Shown here one piece after another: positions 36,108 to 45,668 of a stretch of DNA of 64,000 bases. The notes below the pieces were generated by a model. The model was given only the letters and a program-made list of their open reading frames with translations. It had not been told where the DNA came from and did not search any database. A program made the position numbers and the translations under genes. Source of the stretch: CAYVBJ01 sp964449075. GTDB taxonomy: Bacteria > Bacteroidota > Rhodothermia > Balneolales > Balneolaceae. Each line of letters opens with the position of its first letter. The first letter of the stretch is position 1. The DNA is taken from contig CAYVBJ010000014.1 of NCBI GenBank assembly GCA_964449075.1, forward strand, positions 1-64,000, in the 5' to 3' direction.

Positions 36108-36917
36108 ATGAAATATCCTATTCAGAAGATTCAGCAGTACAGGCTTCGTCGCCAAAAAGAACGCAAGCACCGCAAACAATCGCCGCGAATCGTAGTACCC
36201 AGTTTTTTTACATTGATGAACTTATTCAGCGGGTTTCTGTCAATTATCATGGTTGCCGAAGGGAAACTGGAAATTGGCGCATGGCTGATTGTAGTTGCAG
36301 GACTATTTGATGCACTCGATGGTTTTATGGCAAGGCTCGCAAATGCAACGAGTGAATTTGGCATAGAACTCGATTCAATCAGTGATATTGTTTCATTTGG
36401 TGTTGCTCCCGGATTTCTGATATACACATTTGCCCTCAGCGAACTTGCACTGCTTGGAATGATTTTAAGTGCATTGCCGCCACTTTGCGGTGCAGTTCGG
36501 CTTGCCCGTTTTAATGTTGAGGCAAAAATGGGTGAAACTGTATTTTTTAAAGGCCTTCCAACTCCTGCCCAGGCTGTTATGCTGATTGCTTTTTTCCTGA
36601 CTTTCAGAAACCGGCTTGAGTGGTTCGCAGGTTTTGAACAGGGAATCAATGCATTTTTGATTCCCATTGTAGTTATCCTTTCATTTCTCATGGTCAGCAC
36701 AGTGCCATTTGATAAAATTCCGCGGTTTGACAGGAAATCCCTTAAAATGTACAAAGGCAGATTAATTCTGTTTACCGTCTACCTTCTGGTTATAATTATC
36801 TTTCAGGATATTGGTTTAATGATTGTCTTTTCCTTTTTTATCCTGAAAGGAATTTTTCTTGGAATTTTCGTTTTCTGGCAACAGGCATTTACCGATGAAC
36901 CGGATACAAACGTTTAA
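36108..36917 (+). CDS. pssA: CDP-diacylglycerol-serine O-phosphatidyltransferase
   Basis: Makes phosphatidylserine from CDP-diacylglycerol and serine in the inner membrane. The CDP-alcohol phosphotransferase motif is complete: D68, D71-G72, A75-R76, G85, D89 and D93. A basic N-terminus (1-27) precedes about seven hydrophobic helices in 269 residues. With psd directly upstream it completes the route to phosphatidylethanolamine. Confidence 0.95.
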   Translation: MKYPIQKIQQYRLRRQKERKHRKQSPRIVVPSFFTLMNLFSGFLSIIMVAEGKLEIGAWLIVVAGLFDALDGFMARLANATSEFGIELDSISDIVSFGVAPGFLIYTFALSELALLGMILSALPPLCGAVRLARFNVEAKMGETVFFKGLPTPAQAVMLIAFFLTFRNRLEWFAGFEQGINAFLIPIVVILSFLMVSTVPFDKIPRFDRKSLKMYKGRLILFTVYLLVIIIFQDIGLMIVFSFFILKGIFLGIFVFWQQAFTDEPDTNV

Positions 36918-36920
36918 AAA

Positions 36921-37136
36921 TTATCCCGAAACCTGTTCTTTCTTACAGGTTGATATTCCAAAAGGGGCATAGAGCGGGCAAAAACTTACCAGGCTTGTCA
37001 AAATAAAAATAACAGCCAATGCTCCGAGAATGATGGCAGCTGTTCCGGAAATCATACCAAGGATATACAAAATTGCAACTGCGACTGCGAATAGTGAACG
37101 TATTACTTTGTCTGTGGTTCCCATATTTTTTTTCAT
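36921..37136 (-). CDS. DUF2892 (YgaP-like) membrane protein
   Basis: A 71-residue protein with the DUF2892 signature: NMGTTDKVIRSLFAVAVAI, a first helix, a short turn and a second helix ending SFCPLYAPFGISTC. In other bacteria this domain is often fused to or next to rhodanese domains and is linked to sulfur metabolism. It lies 139 bases downstream of a Crp/Fnr gene on the same strand, with palindromes in between, so regulation by that protein is plausible. Confidence 0.85.
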   Translation of the reverse strand: MKKNMGTTDKVIRSLFAVAVAILYILGMISGTAAIILGALAVIFILTSLVSFCPLYAPFGISTCKKEQVSG

Positions 37137-37222
37137 AGCAATTCTCCGTTTTTATTACTGTTAATACCAAAATACGGTAAATATTTATTACTTAAGAGAA
37201 TAAATTAAATACCCTATTATAA

Positions 37223-37238
37223 TGGTTGTTTAAAACCA
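37223..37238. promoter_or_regulatory. Candidate operator TGGTT-N6-AACCA
   Basis: Inverted repeat TGGTT (37223-37227) and AACCA (37234-37238) separated by six bases, the 5-6-5 geometry of Crp/Fnr sites. It lies 87 bases upstream of the DUF2892 start and downstream of the Crp/Fnr gene. Function is inferred from position and symmetry only. Confidence 0.4.
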
Positions 37239-37265
37239 AAATAAAAAAGAGAATCATATAAGTCA

Positions 37266-37279
37266 GTGACTTTGGTCAC
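37266..37279. promoter_or_regulatory. Palindrome GTGAC-TTTG-GTCAC
   Basis: Perfect inverted repeat with a four-base spacer, containing TGAC/GTCA half sites like those of Crp/Fnr proteins. It overlaps the stop codon of the Crp/Fnr gene and lies 130 bases before the DUF2892 start. Confidence 0.35.
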
Positions 37280-37908
37280 ACTTCATGAATTTTTATACCG
37301 GAGTTTGTCTGGACGATTTTATTTTTTCTCTCCAGTTTTTTAATCGTACGGCTGATAACCTCTCGTGCCGTTCCTAAATCGTCCGCAATCTGTTTATGGG
37401 TAACATCCAGAACACCGGAATCTGTATGGTCAAATTTTGTCTTTAAATAGTCCATTAACCTCTCTTCAAGATTAAAAAAAACAAGTTGTTCTATAGTATC
37501 GAGAAGATCGTTATACCGGATATGATATTGATTATAAAACAGTTTATTCAGAGACGGGTATTTTTGGATCCATTTTTGAACTGATCGAGCCGGCAAAAGC
37601 AGCACATTTGAATCCTGTTCAGTTGTCGCATAAATTAAACTCCGGCTGTTTTGAATCACAGAAGTAAATGACATTATACAACTCTCATCTCTTTTGATAT
37701 AATAGAGAAGCAGCTCTTTTTCTTTGTAACGGCTGTAAACTTTAACAACTCCATCCAGCAACAGTGGAACACTTTTAACGTAATCACCCTTTTTTATCAG
37801 TTCACTTCCGGCCGGAATTTTGAGAAGTTCACTCTGTTTTTTGATTTCGCGGCGTAAATCATTGCCCAGGAATTCGAAGCGGTTTATTAATCCGGGTTTA
37901 CTGTTCAT
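37276..37908 (-). CDS. Crp/Fnr-family transcriptional regulator
   Basis: A 210-residue regulator with an N-terminal cyclic-nucleotide-binding-like barrel (about 15-115), a dimer helix and a C-terminal winged helix (about 145-210; recognition segment KQIADDLGTAREVISRTIKKLE). Only one Cys (77) is present, so an FNR-type iron-sulfur cluster is not expected. The RHD-like cAMP pocket motif is not obvious. Similar proteins in FCB bacteria sit next to DUF2892 or sulfur/nitrosative-stress genes. It follows PBP1A by 45 bases. Confidence 0.9.
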   Translation of the reverse strand: MNSKPGLINRFEFLGNDLRREIKKQSELLKIPAGSELIKKGDYVKSVPLLLDGVVKVYSRYKEKELLLYYIKRDESCIMSFTSVIQNSRSLIYATTEQDSNVLLLPARSVQKWIQKYPSLNKLFYNQYHIRYNDLLDTIEQLVFFNLEERLMDYLKTKFDHTDSGVLDVTHKQIADDLGTAREVISRTIKKLERKNKIVQTNSGIKIHEV

Positions 37909-37953
37909 TGACTATTGGATTTCAGCTTCTCAAAAAACATAAAATCGCAGTTA

Positions 37954-40251
37954 TTACCATCCAATATTGCCTTTCTTTTCATCCCTTAAACGCGATTCTG
38001 CTGCGGCTGTTTCCGGACTTTCAGGCATAATAAAACCAGGTGGTGGTTCGAATGCATTGTATTCCCAGGGTGTTTCGTCATCAGAAGTTGCATTGTTGAT
38101 AAACTGACCCACGATAGGTAGTGCTGAACGCGCTCCCTGCCCGACTCCGTTGCTGTTTGGAAATCGGATCCGTCTGTCCTCGCCGCCAACCCATGCACCC
38201 ATAACAATATGAGGCATCATGCCAACAAACCAGTTATCTGCACTATTTTGAGTAGTTCCTGTTTTACCTGCCACATCCTGTCCCACATTATACACATTTC
38301 GCAGGCGAACGCCGGTTCCGTGATATCCCTCGCCTCCCCTGATAACACCTCTCATAAGGTCTACCATAATATAGGCTGTTTCAGGACTTATCACTTCCTG
38401 GGTCATTTCAGAAAAATACTCTACCAGCACATTCCCTTCCTTGTCTTCGATGCGAGTGATCGCAATGGGTTCAATATGAACTCCTTTATTGGCAAACGTG
38501 GTATATGCACTCACAAGTTCAAGAAGTGATACCTCTGCAGTGCCAAGCGCAATAGAAGGATAGGCCCGGGTCCCGTTCATGTTGATACCAAAATTTTGAG
38601 CCATCTCTTTAATTTTTCTTGCAGCCGGGTCGAGGTCTCGGAGGCGGTTGGTTCCGGGTGCGCCTGCAATTTCGGGCAATAAACGAACTGTTACATTATT
38701 TAAGCTTCTGGCCAGCCCTTCCCGGATGGATACCATTTCAGGACCAGCTGGCACTGACGGATCTTTTGGATCCCATACGCGGCCGCTGTTGTCAATAAAC
38801 TTGCTTGGATACTTTGAAAACTTGTGATAGGGCATATAGCCGTTATCAATCGCGATGGCATACACAAATGGTTTAAAGGTTGAACCTGCCTGCCGCCTTG
38901 ATTGATAAACGTGATCAAACTGTTTATTTCCAAAATCTCCGCCTCCGATCCATGCAAGAATACTTCCATTATTGGGATCAATGGCAGTGAAACTCGCCTG
39001 AAGTTTGGTTCTGGCTTTTTTAACTGAATCAATAAATGCCTCATCTGCATAAAGAGAATCAAATACTACCGATTCCTGTTTTGTGTCAAACCTGGCAAAC
39101 CCGTTTTTATAGCGATCTGTTTCACGGATCCACTCGCGCAAAAACCTTGGATGTGCTTCCCAGAATTTATTCATGTACTCTCCGTCGCGATCTGTCCATT
39201 CCATTTCAAAAAGCCCCTGGAGCGAATCCAGTTTTGCTCTCACAGCTCTTTCGGCATGTCGCTGAAGCCTTGAATCGATAGTTGTATAAATGGTTAAGCC
39301 GTCTGAATAGAGGTCGTATCCATTATCCTTTGCCCAATCCTGTACCCGGAGCCGAACATATTCCCCGAAATAACGGCTTTCACGTCCTGATTTTGATGGC
39401 GGATTGTAGTTCAGTACAATAGGTTCAACGGAAAGGTTTCTGTAAACTTCTTCATTGATGAAACCTCTTTTCATCATCTGGCTGAGAACAATATTTCTGC
39501 GAGATTGAGAGCGTTCAGGATTAAATCTTGGATTGTAAGCAGATACAGCCTTCAAAACACCAACCATGGTTGCAGCTTCCGGCAAATTCAGATCTTTGGC
39601 AGGCTTACTGAAGTGGGTCTGTGCAGCGGATTCGATCCCGAATGCACTGTTACTGAATTCAACTGTATTCAGATACATTTCGATGATTTCACGCTTGGTG
39701 TAATTGTGTTCGATCTGTATGGCCGTAATCATCTCCCGGAGCTTGCGGGTGAGTGAAAAGTCCCGTCCGATTTTCCGGTACAGGTTTCGGGCCAGCTGCT
39801 GACTGATGGTAGATCCGCCCTGCGGATCACCTCTTAAAATATGATAGGGGATTGCCAGGGTTCGAAACATATCCATACCCCAGTGATTATAAAACCGGTG
39901 ATCTTCTGTGGCAACAAGCGCATCAATTACATTGGGTGATATCTCTTCATAACGTACCCACGTTCGATTCTCAACAAAATACCTGTCCAGTACCACACCG
40001 TCTCTGCTTTTTACTACAGATGCAATTGCAGTTTCCGGATTTTCCAGTTCCTGGATGGAAGGAAGACCCTGGAAGAGATAGATGGAATACCCGGTTGAGA
40101 TAATGAATACGATAATGAGAAAACTCCAGAATGCAATTTTTACATTTTTTGGTATCTGTTTATTATTGCGCTGTTTTTTGATTCTACTACGGTATTCCGG
40201 GTCACTGAAATATCGTTCTTTATCAAAATTGTTTTCCTTATCGAGTGTCAT
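37954..40251 (-). CDS. Bifunctional penicillin-binding protein 1A
   Basis: A 765-residue peptidoglycan synthase with one N-terminal membrane helix (about 38-60), a GT51 glycosyltransferase domain (catalytic E116 in TEDHRFYNH; GGSTISQQLARNL) and a transpeptidase domain with S457-x-x-K460 (GSTFKPF), S516-L-N518 and K663-T-G. A long insert between domains (about 345-415) is charged. The C-terminus is short and disordered. Four-base overlap with lpxH upstream ties cell-wall and lipid A synthesis in one transcript. Confidence 0.96.
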   Translation of the reverse strand: MTLDKENNFDKERYFSDPEYRSRIKKQRNNKQIPKNVKIAFWSFLIIVFIISTGYSIYLFQGLPSIQELENPETAIASVVKSRDGVVLDRYFVENRTWVRYEEISPNVIDALVATEDHRFYNHWGMDMFRTLAIPYHILRGDPQGGSTISQQLARNLYRKIGRDFSLTRKLREMITAIQIEHNYTKREIIEMYLNTVEFSNSAFGIESAAQTHFSKPAKDLNLPEAATMVGVLKAVSAYNPRFNPERSQSRRNIVLSQMMKRGFINEEVYRNLSVEPIVLNYNPPSKSGRESRYFGEYVRLRVQDWAKDNGYDLYSDGLTIYTTIDSRLQRHAERAVRAKLDSLQGLFEMEWTDRDGEYMNKFWEAHPRFLREWIRETDRYKNGFARFDTKQESVVFDSLYADEAFIDSVKKARTKLQASFTAIDPNNGSILAWIGGGDFGNKQFDHVYQSRRQAGSTFKPFVYAIAIDNGYMPYHKFSKYPSKFIDNSGRVWDPKDPSVPAGPEMVSIREGLARSLNNVTVRLLPEIAGAPGTNRLRDLDPAARKIKEMAQNFGINMNGTRAYPSIALGTAEVSLLELVSAYTTFANKGVHIEPIAITRIEDKEGNVLVEYFSEMTQEVISPETAYIMVDLMRGVIRGGEGYHGTGVRLRNVYNVGQDVAGKTGTTQNSADNWFVGMMPHIVMGAWVGGEDRRIRFPNSNGVGQGARSALPIVGQFINNATSDDETPWEYNAFEPPPGFIMPESPETAAAESRLRDEKKGNIGW

Positions 40252-41024
40252 ATAGCTGCAACGTCTTTTGCCACAATATTCTTTTGCGGTTTTAACAGTT
40301 TATCTTTTGCATTCCATGTAACGAGATGAAACTTGTGGTTGGTATAAAATACAACATTTCTTTCTTCATAAAATGGACCACAATTTATATAACTTCCTCC
40401 GGGAAAAGTTTCATTTCTCTGAAAATGATCATGACCACTTATGATATAATCAAATGGAAAGGCACTGAGTGTCTGTCTTGCCCAATTGTTGAGTCTTTTT
40501 ATATCAAAACTCTCTCTTTTCCTGTTTATCTCTGAGAATGACTTCATCACGTGAATTCCGTAAGAGCGCGGAAGACAAAACTGGTAAAATTTTATAAAAA
40601 GAGGATGCCTGATAAAACGGTGTAAAAGTGGACGCGGAAGCCGGTATTCCTGATTTTGAAGTCCGTCTCCATGAAGCAGAAACACTTTTTTACCTTCCAG
40701 TTCAATAATTCTGAATTCAGGTTCTACGTCAAAACCAATTTCTTTAAAAAAACCAGTTGTCCAGTTGTCGTGATTTCCGGTGATAAAGAGAGTGTTTTTT
40801 ACAGATTGGTTATATTCGCTGAATCGTTTTAGCATTTGTTCTCCTAAATCAGGATGAAAACCAGGATATTCCATCCAGTAGTCGAACAGGTCACCTAAGA
40901 TAGTGATATGAATCGAGTTCTCTTCACAGTAATCAATCAGGGCTACCATGTCATTTTCTAGCTTCTGATTCATGTGAGTATCAAAAGCACCTAAATGGAC
41001 ATCAGAAACAAAAATATGCCTCAT
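40248..41024 (-). CDS. lpxH: UDP-2,3-diacylglucosamine diphosphatase (LpxH-like)
   Basis: Calcineurin-fold phosphoesterase that makes lipid X in lipid A synthesis at the inner membrane. Metal motifs are complete in 258 residues: FVSDVHLGA (6-14), LGDLFDYW, GNHDNW, LLHGDGL and SGHDHFQRN. The length and cap sequence fit the LpxH/LpxH2 group, although other metallophosphatases share the core motifs. It supports an LPS-bearing outer membrane. It overlaps PBP1A by four bases. Confidence 0.88.
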   Translation of the reverse strand: MRHIFVSDVHLGAFDTHMNQKLENDMVALIDYCEENSIHITILGDLFDYWMEYPGFHPDLGEQMLKRFSEYNQSVKNTLFITGNHDNWTTGFFKEIGFDVEPEFRIIELEGKKVFLLHGDGLQNQEYRLPRPLLHRFIRHPLFIKFYQFCLPRSYGIHVMKSFSEINRKRESFDIKRLNNWARQTLSAFPFDYIISGHDHFQRNETFPGGSYINCGPFYEERNVVFYTNHKFHLVTWNAKDKLLKPQKNIVAKDVAAI

Positions 41025-41032
41025 GAACGGTC

Positions 41033-42046
41033 CTATTTTTTTCTGTTTATGATAAAGTTTATCAGTGCCTTGAAATCATCTTGTCCTTTTCCGGCATCAA
41101 GGCTTTCCAATTTATCCAGTGCTCTTTGAGCAAAAAAGAGCATCTCTTTTTTTGCAAGTTCAAGGCCATTGTGTTCATGGACAAATTCCACAATTTGGTC
41201 GATATCATTTTGGGATTTGCTTCGCTTTCGCATAAGCTTTCGTGCTATAAAAGATGATTTTCCGGCCTGCTGCATCGCTTTAATAAGCGGAAGTGTAACT
41301 TTTCGTTCTTTAATGTCGTTTCGCCTGGGTTTTCCTATGTCATCAAGTCCGTAGTCAAAAAGATCATCTTTGATCTGAAAGGCCATTCCAATATCCATTC
41401 CTACTTCATACATGATTTCATGGACCTCTTCATTGTCTGTGGATGAAATAGCGCCGCACCGGCAGCACGCTGCAATAAGACTGGCTGTTTTTTCTGAGAT
41501 GATCTGATAATACCTCTCTTCCGTCATATTGAACAGTTTTGAGGTTTTTAACTGCCTGAGTTCTCCTTCACTCATTTTTTTAACTGAATCCGACAGAACC
41601 TGGAGCAGTTTATACTCTTCATGGTCCAGGGCAATGAGCAGTCCTTTTGACAGAAGAAAATCACCCAAAAGAACACCCGCTTTATTTTTCCATATTTTGT
41701 TGATACTGAGAAATCCGCGCCGCTTCTCCGCTTCATCCACAACATCATCATGAATCAGTGTTGCTGTGTGCAGCAATTCAATCATGGTAGCTGCAACGTA
41801 ACTGCGCGAGTTTATTTCACCAAACATTCTTGCAGTCATCAGTACCAGAGTTGGGCGAATTTCCTTACCTTTTTGGCGCAGTAAATAATTTATAATCTGA
41901 TCGAGTAAAAATACATCGCTGCTGATCTCATTTTTAAAGAATGTTCTGAATATTTCAAGATTTGCCTGAACAGGTTCTGTAATCTCTTTTAGAGATAAAT
42001 TTTTCCTGTTGTTGTGATGTGTAATGCTCAATGCCTGATCGGCCAT
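41033..42046 (-). CDS. Polyprenyl diphosphate synthase
   Basis: Long-chain trans-isoprenyl diphosphate synthase of 337 residues. First Asp-rich motif D100-D101-V-V-D104 (LIHDDVVDEAEKRRG) and second D227-D228-L-F-D231, with GKEIRPTLVLM for substrate binding. It adds isopentenyl units made by the pathway containing dxr, probably for quinone side chains. Product length cannot be stated safely. First gene of the minus-strand unit with lpxH and PBP1A. Confidence 0.93.
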   Translation of the reverse strand: MADQALSITHHNNRKNLSLKEITEPVQANLEIFRTFFKNEISSDVFLLDQIINYLLRQKGKEIRPTLVLMTARMFGEINSRSYVAATMIELLHTATLIHDDVVDEAEKRRGFLSINKIWKNKAGVLLGDFLLSKGLLIALDHEEYKLLQVLSDSVKKMSEGELRQLKTSKLFNMTEERYYQIISEKTASLIAACCRCGAISSTDNEEVHEIMYEVGMDIGMAFQIKDDLFDYGLDDIGKPRRNDIKERKVTLPLIKAMQQAGKSSFIARKLMRKRSKSQNDIDQIVEFVHEHNGLELAKKEMLFFAQRALDKLESLDAGKGQDDFKALINFIINRKK

Positions 42047-42079
42047 GAAATTTGTTTAATTTTTGTGAATCTGCAAGTT

Positions 42080-42087
42080 CAAATTTA
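42080..42087 (-). promoter_or_regulatory. Putative -7 box TAAATTTG for polyprenyl synthase operon
   Basis: Exact TAnnTTTG on the minus strand, ending 33 bases before the ATG at 42046, the same spacing as before aguB and the M42 peptidase gene. Confidence 0.5.
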
Positions 42088-42153
42088 ACTAATTTACGGA
42101 ATATTTATTTGCGCTATGTTCAAAGGCTCTTTAGTTTACAAACTTATTAAAAA

Positions 42154-43149
42154 ATGAATGCTAACAATATAAATAACCAATTGAAAACTATTGCAATATT
42201 AACGAGCGGGGGTGATTCACCAGGTATGAACGCTGCCTATCGGGCTTCCGTTCGAACAGCCTTAGCCAATAATCTGAAAGTTAAAGCAATTACACGCGGT
42301 TACCAGGGATTAATAGATGGCGAATGCGAGCTTATAGAAAATACAAGTGTCTCCAATATTATACAACGTGGCGGTACGGTTCTTAAATCAGCAAGATCTG
42401 AAGAATTCAGGACAAAGAAAGGCCGTAAGAAAGCGGCAGATGTTATTAAAAAAGAGAAGATAGACGGATTAGTCGTGATAGGAGGTGACGGCTCTTTCCA
42501 GGGTGCCACACTGTTAAGCCAGGAACACGGTATCAGTGTTGTCGGTATTCCCGGCACAATTGATAACGACCTGGTGGGCACAGATGAAACAATAGGATAT
42601 GATACCGCCCTTAACACTGCGATGGAAGCTATTGATAAAATCCGTGATACTGCTGATGCCCATGACAGGCTTTTTCTTGTTGAAGTTATGGGGCGGGATG
42701 CAGGGTTTATCGCTCTGGAAACAGGAATAGCAAGTGGTGCAGAATTAATACTGCTGCCCGAATCACTAACAGATGTGGATGAAGTCCGAAGCTCTTTAAA
42801 AAGTGTTCTGAAGGAACAGCGAAGAAGCAGTCTTGTTGTTATAGCAGAAGGAGATGAGACCGGTGGTGCTTTAAAACTTGCTGAGAAAATCCGCCCGGAT
42901 TTTGAAAAGTATGAAATGAGAGTTACGATCCTCGGACATATTCAGCGGGGCGGAAATCCAACGGCACGTGACAGGGTTTTGGCAAGCAGACTGGGAGCGG
43001 CTGCGGTAAGAACTCTGCTGGAGGGTCATACGCAGGTTATGGTTGGAATTGTGAATAAATCAATTAAAATCACCCCACTTCGAATGACTTTCGGTAAAAA
43101 GAAAGACTTAAATTTTGAATTGGTAGAATTGGCAAAACTATTACGATAA
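42154..43149 (+). CDS. pfkA: ATP-dependent 6-phosphofructokinase
   Basis: Phosphorylates fructose 6-phosphate to fructose 1,6-bisphosphate in glycolysis. The 331-residue protein has TSGGDSPGMNAA, the GGDGS motif that marks ATP rather than pyrophosphate use, IPGTIDNDL with catalytic Asp, and VMGRDAG and HIQRGGNPTA. It is one base from pgi, which makes its substrate. Confidence 0.97.
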   Translation: MNANNINNQLKTIAILTSGGDSPGMNAAYRASVRTALANNLKVKAITRGYQGLIDGECELIENTSVSNIIQRGGTVLKSARSEEFRTKKGRKKAADVIKKEKIDGLVVIGGDGSFQGATLLSQEHGISVVGIPGTIDNDLVGTDETIGYDTALNTAMEAIDKIRDTADAHDRLFLVEVMGRDAGFIALETGIASGAELILLPESLTDVDEVRSSLKSVLKEQRRSSLVVIAEGDETGGALKLAEKIRPDFEKYEMRVTILGHIQRGGNPTARDRVLASRLGAAAVRTLLEGHTQVMVGIVNKSIKITPLRMTFGKKKDLNFELVELAKLLR

Positions 43150-43150
43150 A

Positions 43151-44440
43151 ATGATTTCAACAGACACCAGTGGTGCGATAGATTTTATAGATAAGAGTGA
43201 ACTTCAAAAAAACACAGGTAATGCTGAGAGAGCTTTGAAAATGGTACAGTCGGGTACAGGCCTGGGATCTGAATGGCTTGGATGGCGACGCATTATGAAA
43301 GAACCGAATGATGCTGAGATTGATGATATTTCAAGCCTTGCAGCTGAAATTCGAAATGATGCTGACGTTTTTATCGTCTGCGGAATAGGCGGTTCTTACC
43401 TGGGAGCAAAAGCAGTGATCGATTCGCTTAAACCAATTATTGATGATGAAGGCCCTAAAATAGTTTACGCCGGTCATCATATGAGTGGTAAATACCTTAA
43501 AGAATTACTGAACTACCTGGAAAAACCGAAAGCAGACGGCGAAAATAAAAGTGTTTATCTGAATGTTATTTCTAAATCGGGTTCAACACTTGAAACAGCA
43601 CTCTCTTTCAGAGTCCTCAGATCATGGATTAATGAAACTTACGGGAAGGAAGCGGCAAGAAGAATTATTGCAACAACCGGCCCGGAAGGGGGCATATTAA
43701 ATAAACTCGTGGAATCTGAAGGCTACAAAAAATTTGTCATACCCGATGATATTGGCGGCAGATACTCTGTTCTCACTCCGGTGGGGTTACTTCCTATTTC
43801 AGTTGCCGGTATTGATATCCAAACTCTTTATTACGGTGCTGTTCACCAGTTTGAAAAACTTGAAGAAGATAATGGTGAACTGCTTGAGTATGCAGCTATT
43901 CGTTATATGCTTCAGTACAGCAGCACTGCGCTTGATATTATCGGAACATTCGAACCTGAATTGTCAGGTATCACCATGTGGATACAGCAGCTTTTGGGTG
44001 AGAGTGAAGGAAAAGACGGAAAAGGTATTTTCCCCGCTACGGCTACCTACTCTACAGACCTGCACAGTATCGGTCAGATGATACAACAGGGGAAGAGAAA
44101 TGCGATGGAAACACTTCTTTCAGTAGAAAAACCGATTGCCAACTTTATTGTTCCTGAAATAAAAGATGATGTTGATGAACTGAATTATCTTGCAGGAAAA
44201 TCATTTCATGAAATTAACAAAAGTGCACAAAAGGGGACAACAGAAGCTCATATCGAGGGCGGGGTCCCACTCATTCGAATAAAAATTGAAAGTCTGAACG
44301 CACAGCAGATAGGTGAATTGATTTACTTTTATGAACTCTTTACGGCAGTATATGTATATATGCTTGGTGTAAACCCGTTTAACCAGCCCGGAGTTGAAAA
44401 TTACAAAAAAGCTATGTACCGAATACTTGGAAAGAGCTAG
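43151..44440 (+). CDS. pgi: Glucose-6-phosphate isomerase
   Basis: Interconverts glucose 6-phosphate and fructose 6-phosphate. The 429-residue length is that of the short bacterial type. SIS-domain motifs are visible: GIGGSYLGAKAVI, NVISKSGSTLETA, DDIGGRYSVLTPVGL, and GKDGKGIFPATATYSTDLHS. It is cotranscribed with pfkA upstream and a nucleoside kinase 5 bases downstream. Confidence 0.96.
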   Translation: MISTDTSGAIDFIDKSELQKNTGNAERALKMVQSGTGLGSEWLGWRRIMKEPNDAEIDDISSLAAEIRNDADVFIVCGIGGSYLGAKAVIDSLKPIIDDEGPKIVYAGHHMSGKYLKELLNYLEKPKADGENKSVYLNVISKSGSTLETALSFRVLRSWINETYGKEAARRIIATTGPEGGILNKLVESEGYKKFVIPDDIGGRYSVLTPVGLLPISVAGIDIQTLYYGAVHQFEKLEEDNGELLEYAAIRYMLQYSSTALDIIGTFEPELSGITMWIQQLLGESEGKDGKGIFPATATYSTDLHSIGQMIQQGKRNAMETLLSVEKPIANFIVPEIKDDVDELNYLAGKSFHEINKSAQKGTTEAHIEGGVPLIRIKIESLNAQQIGELIYFYELFTAVYVYMLGVNPFNQPGVENYKKAMYRILGKS

Positions 44441-44445
44441 GTGAT

Positions 44446-45087
44446 ATGGATAAACCTTCCGAAAAAAATTACAAGTTTATTGCAGTGGCTGGTAACATCG
44501 GTGCCGGTAAGTCTGCATTAACAGGACTCCTCGCCAAACACTTTGGATGGGAGGCTTTTTATGAATCTGTTGAGAATAATCCCTATTTGTCAGATTTTTA
44601 TGAAGACATGAGGAGATGGAGTTTTAATCTGCAGGTTTATTTTTTATCCAGCCGTTTTAAGCATCATAAAGAGATGGTGGCCAAACCCGCTAGCCTGATT
44701 CAGGACAGAACAATCTATGAGGATGCCGAAATATTTGCCAAAAATCTTCACGATATGTCTCTGATGAGTGCGCGTGATTTTAAAAATTACCAGGATCTTT
44801 TTAAAGAGATGACTGCCTACCTGGAACCGCCACATCTTTTAATTTATTTGAGGGCGCAGGTGCCCACTCTTGTACGTCAAATTCAGCAGCGCGGGCGTGA
44901 GTATGAAAATACAATACGGATCGATTACCTTGAACGGCTGAACAAATTATATGAAGACTGGATTGACCGGTATCCGCACGAAAAATTAATTATTGACACA
45001 GATGACCTCGATTTTGTTACCAGTCAGGAAGATCTTGGTACAATTATCGGATTAGTGGAGCAAAGGTTATTTGGTTTGTTCAACTGA
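44446..45087 (+). CDS. Deoxynucleoside kinase (dAdo/dGuo/dCyd type)
   Basis: A 213-residue salvage kinase that phosphorylates deoxyribonucleosides with ATP. P-loop GNIGAGKSALT (16-26), the substrate-binding FYESVENNPYL, the DRT motif in IQDRTIYEDAEIFA, and the lid QQRGREYENTI are typical. The preferred base cannot be told from sequence. It closes the pfkA-pgi unit. Confidence 0.92.
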   Translation: MDKPSEKNYKFIAVAGNIGAGKSALTGLLAKHFGWEAFYESVENNPYLSDFYEDMRRWSFNLQVYFLSSRFKHHKEMVAKPASLIQDRTIYEDAEIFAKNLHDMSLMSARDFKNYQDLFKEMTAYLEPPHLLIYLRAQVPTLVRQIQQRGREYENTIRIDYLERLNKLYEDWIDRYPHEKLIIDTDDLDFVTSQEDLGTIIGLVEQRLFGLFN

Positions 45088-45128
45088 ATTGCTTCCCATT
45101 TAATATCTTTCTATTTTTAAAAGCTATT

Positions 45129-45647
45129 GTGGAAAAACAAAAATTACAATTTCAGATACAAAATATTCCCGACGGGGAAAGTTCTGCGACAGTACAACTA
45201 TCTGAAAATGACCTTCAGATTGAAAAAGCTGTATTTTTAGGCGGCACTGTAGCGATAAATTTTTATAAGGCAGAACACTTTATACAAGTAAAATTTACTG
45301 TTGATGCAGACTTGAAATTAACCTGTGACAGGTCTTTGGAGAAGTTTAAAAAACATATATCGGACAGTTATAAGGTGTTGTTTAACGCAGATGAAGATGA
45401 TTTGATAATTGATGAAAATTCTGCTGTAAAACCTATCCCCGGATCTTTGGTTTTGGATATTGAAAATGAAGTGAGGGATACCATTATGCTGAATATTCCG
45501 GTAAAAAAAATTCATCCTGAATATCTTGACAGCCAGGGAAATCCAAAAGATTACGAAACCAAAAAATTTGGCGATATGTCAGAATCCGATGAAGACAATA
45601 TTGATCCGCGATGGGAAGCTTTAAAAAAATTAAAAACAAACAATTAA
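45129..45647 (+). CDS. yceD: DUF177/YceD-family protein
   Basis: A 172-residue protein that precedes rpmF in most bacteria. The conserved middle reads LKLTCDRSLEKF and the later part holds the NEVRDTIMLNIPVKKIHPE segment. YceD homologues have been linked to 23S rRNA accumulation. GTG start. The C-terminus (DNIDPRWEALKKL) is the usual family end. It is 21 bases before rpmF. Confidence 0.9.
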   Translation: MEKQKLQFQIQNIPDGESSATVQLSENDLQIEKAVFLGGTVAINFYKAEHFIQVKFTVDADLKLTCDRSLEKFKKHISDSYKVLFNADEDDLIIDENSAVKPIPGSLVLDIENEVRDTIMLNIPVKKIHPEYLDSQGNPKDYETKKFGDMSESDEDNIDPRWEALKKLKTNN

Positions 45648-45668
45648 ATTTCTAACTGAAAAACTGAA

